Source of the DNA: Chitinophagaceae bacterium
Lineage (GTDB): Bacteria; Bacteroidota; Bacteroidia; Chitinophagales; Chitinophagaceae
DNA: 15,341 bases
Direction of reading: 5' to 3'
NCBI GenBank assembly: GCA_947463755.1
Contig: CANHUK010000003.1
Coordinates: 1-15,341 of the forward strand
The notes beneath the pieces were generated by a model that was not told where the DNA came from, did not search any database, and saw only the letters and a program-made list of their open reading frames with translations. Positions 15,110 to 15,341 of this stretch are shown in pieces; within the stretch, counting starts at the first letter, position 1, and each line of letters begins with the position of its first letter. The position numbers and the translations under genes were made by a program.

Positions 15110-15341
15110 TTATCGATGCGCCCCAAGCCTTTTTCGGAGGTTTACCTTAGCCCGACTGACCAGGGACTCCACCGCCTTGAGACCAAGTCCCATGATCGAA
15201 CAAACCTCCTCATAAGCCATGCCCTGCACCTGGATCAGCGTGAAGGCGATCCGCTGCCGCTCCGGCAGTGCCGCAATGGCCTCCACCAGGGCACGCGCCT
15301 TTTCACGATCCTCCGTCCGAATGCCCGGATGCATCCACCCC
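15110..15341 (-). CDS. ECF-type RNA polymerase sigma factor, C-terminal part (5' end outside window)
   Basis: The last 76 residues are visible and the frame stays open to the right edge. EAIAALPERQRIAFTLIQVQ and then YEEVCSIMGLGLKAVESLVS, followed by RAKVNLRKRL, form sigma region 4, the helix-turn-helix that reads the -35 element. An internal methionine at 15334 (MHPGIRTED) is not a plausible start, because a sigma factor needs region 2 upstream. It is the first visible gene of the stress-type operon. The partner anti-sigma candidate follows after 24 bases. Confidence 0.88.
   Translation of the reverse strand, partial: GWMHPGIRTEDREKARALVEAIAALPERQRIAFTLIQVQGMAYEEVCSIMGLGLKAVESLVSRAKVNLRKRLGAHR

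Overview
The window looks like a chromosomal carbohydrate-utilisation region from a fairly GC-rich member of the Bacteroidota. A Chitinophagaceae- or Cytophagales-like host is my best guess, by inference. The reasons are the mix of glycoside hydrolase families, start codons without clear Shine-Dalgarno sequences (an A-run precedes one of them), and a sigma/anti-sigma/Spy-like sensor cassette common in that group. I see no rRNA, tRNA, CRISPR array, insertion sequence or integrase.

Region 1 (positions 1-12319, minus strand) is one tightly packed operon of four very long genes, separated by 5, 4 and 12 bases. In transcription order they are: (a) an FAD-dependent oxidoreductase with a discoidin-like C-terminus; (b) a sodium:solute symporter joined in frame to a complete, signal-peptide-bearing GH9-like protein; (c) a GH2 beta-galactosidase-like enzyme followed by two fibronectin-III-like modules and a second enzyme-like five-bladed propeller; (d) a GH95 fucosidase joined in frame to a GH29 fucosidase, which runs off the left edge. 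The last three genes each combine parts that normally occur as separate proteins. No SusC/SusD pair is visible. The proposed job, which is inference, is periplasmic removal of alpha-L-fucose and beta-galactose from a plant or algal oligosaccharide, oxidation of a released sugar or glycoside, and uptake by the symporter.

Region 2 (12320-12457) is the only real intergenic space. It is a divergent promoter region with three small inverted repeats, one of them a LacI-type AAACGTTT core. On its right side a LacI-family repressor is transcribed on the plus strand (12458-13615). This repressor carries an extra N-terminal four-cysteine zinc ribbon like those of IS1-type transposition proteins. It is the obvious candidate local regulator of the operon.

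Region 3 (13620-15341, minus strand) converges on the LacI gene and is a separate operon, truncated at the right edge. It holds an ECF sigma factor C-terminus, a small single-pass anti-sigma-like protein, a Spy/CnrX-like periplasmic sensor, and a SLOG/Rossmann-like protein overlapping the sensor gene by four bases. The layout recalls CnrYXH-type envelope or metal stress systems, with an unexplained cytosolic nucleotide-binding-like protein added.

The strongest candidates for something undescribed are the symporter-signal peptide-GH9 fusion, the double-fucosidase fusion, and the zinc-ribbon LacI regulator.
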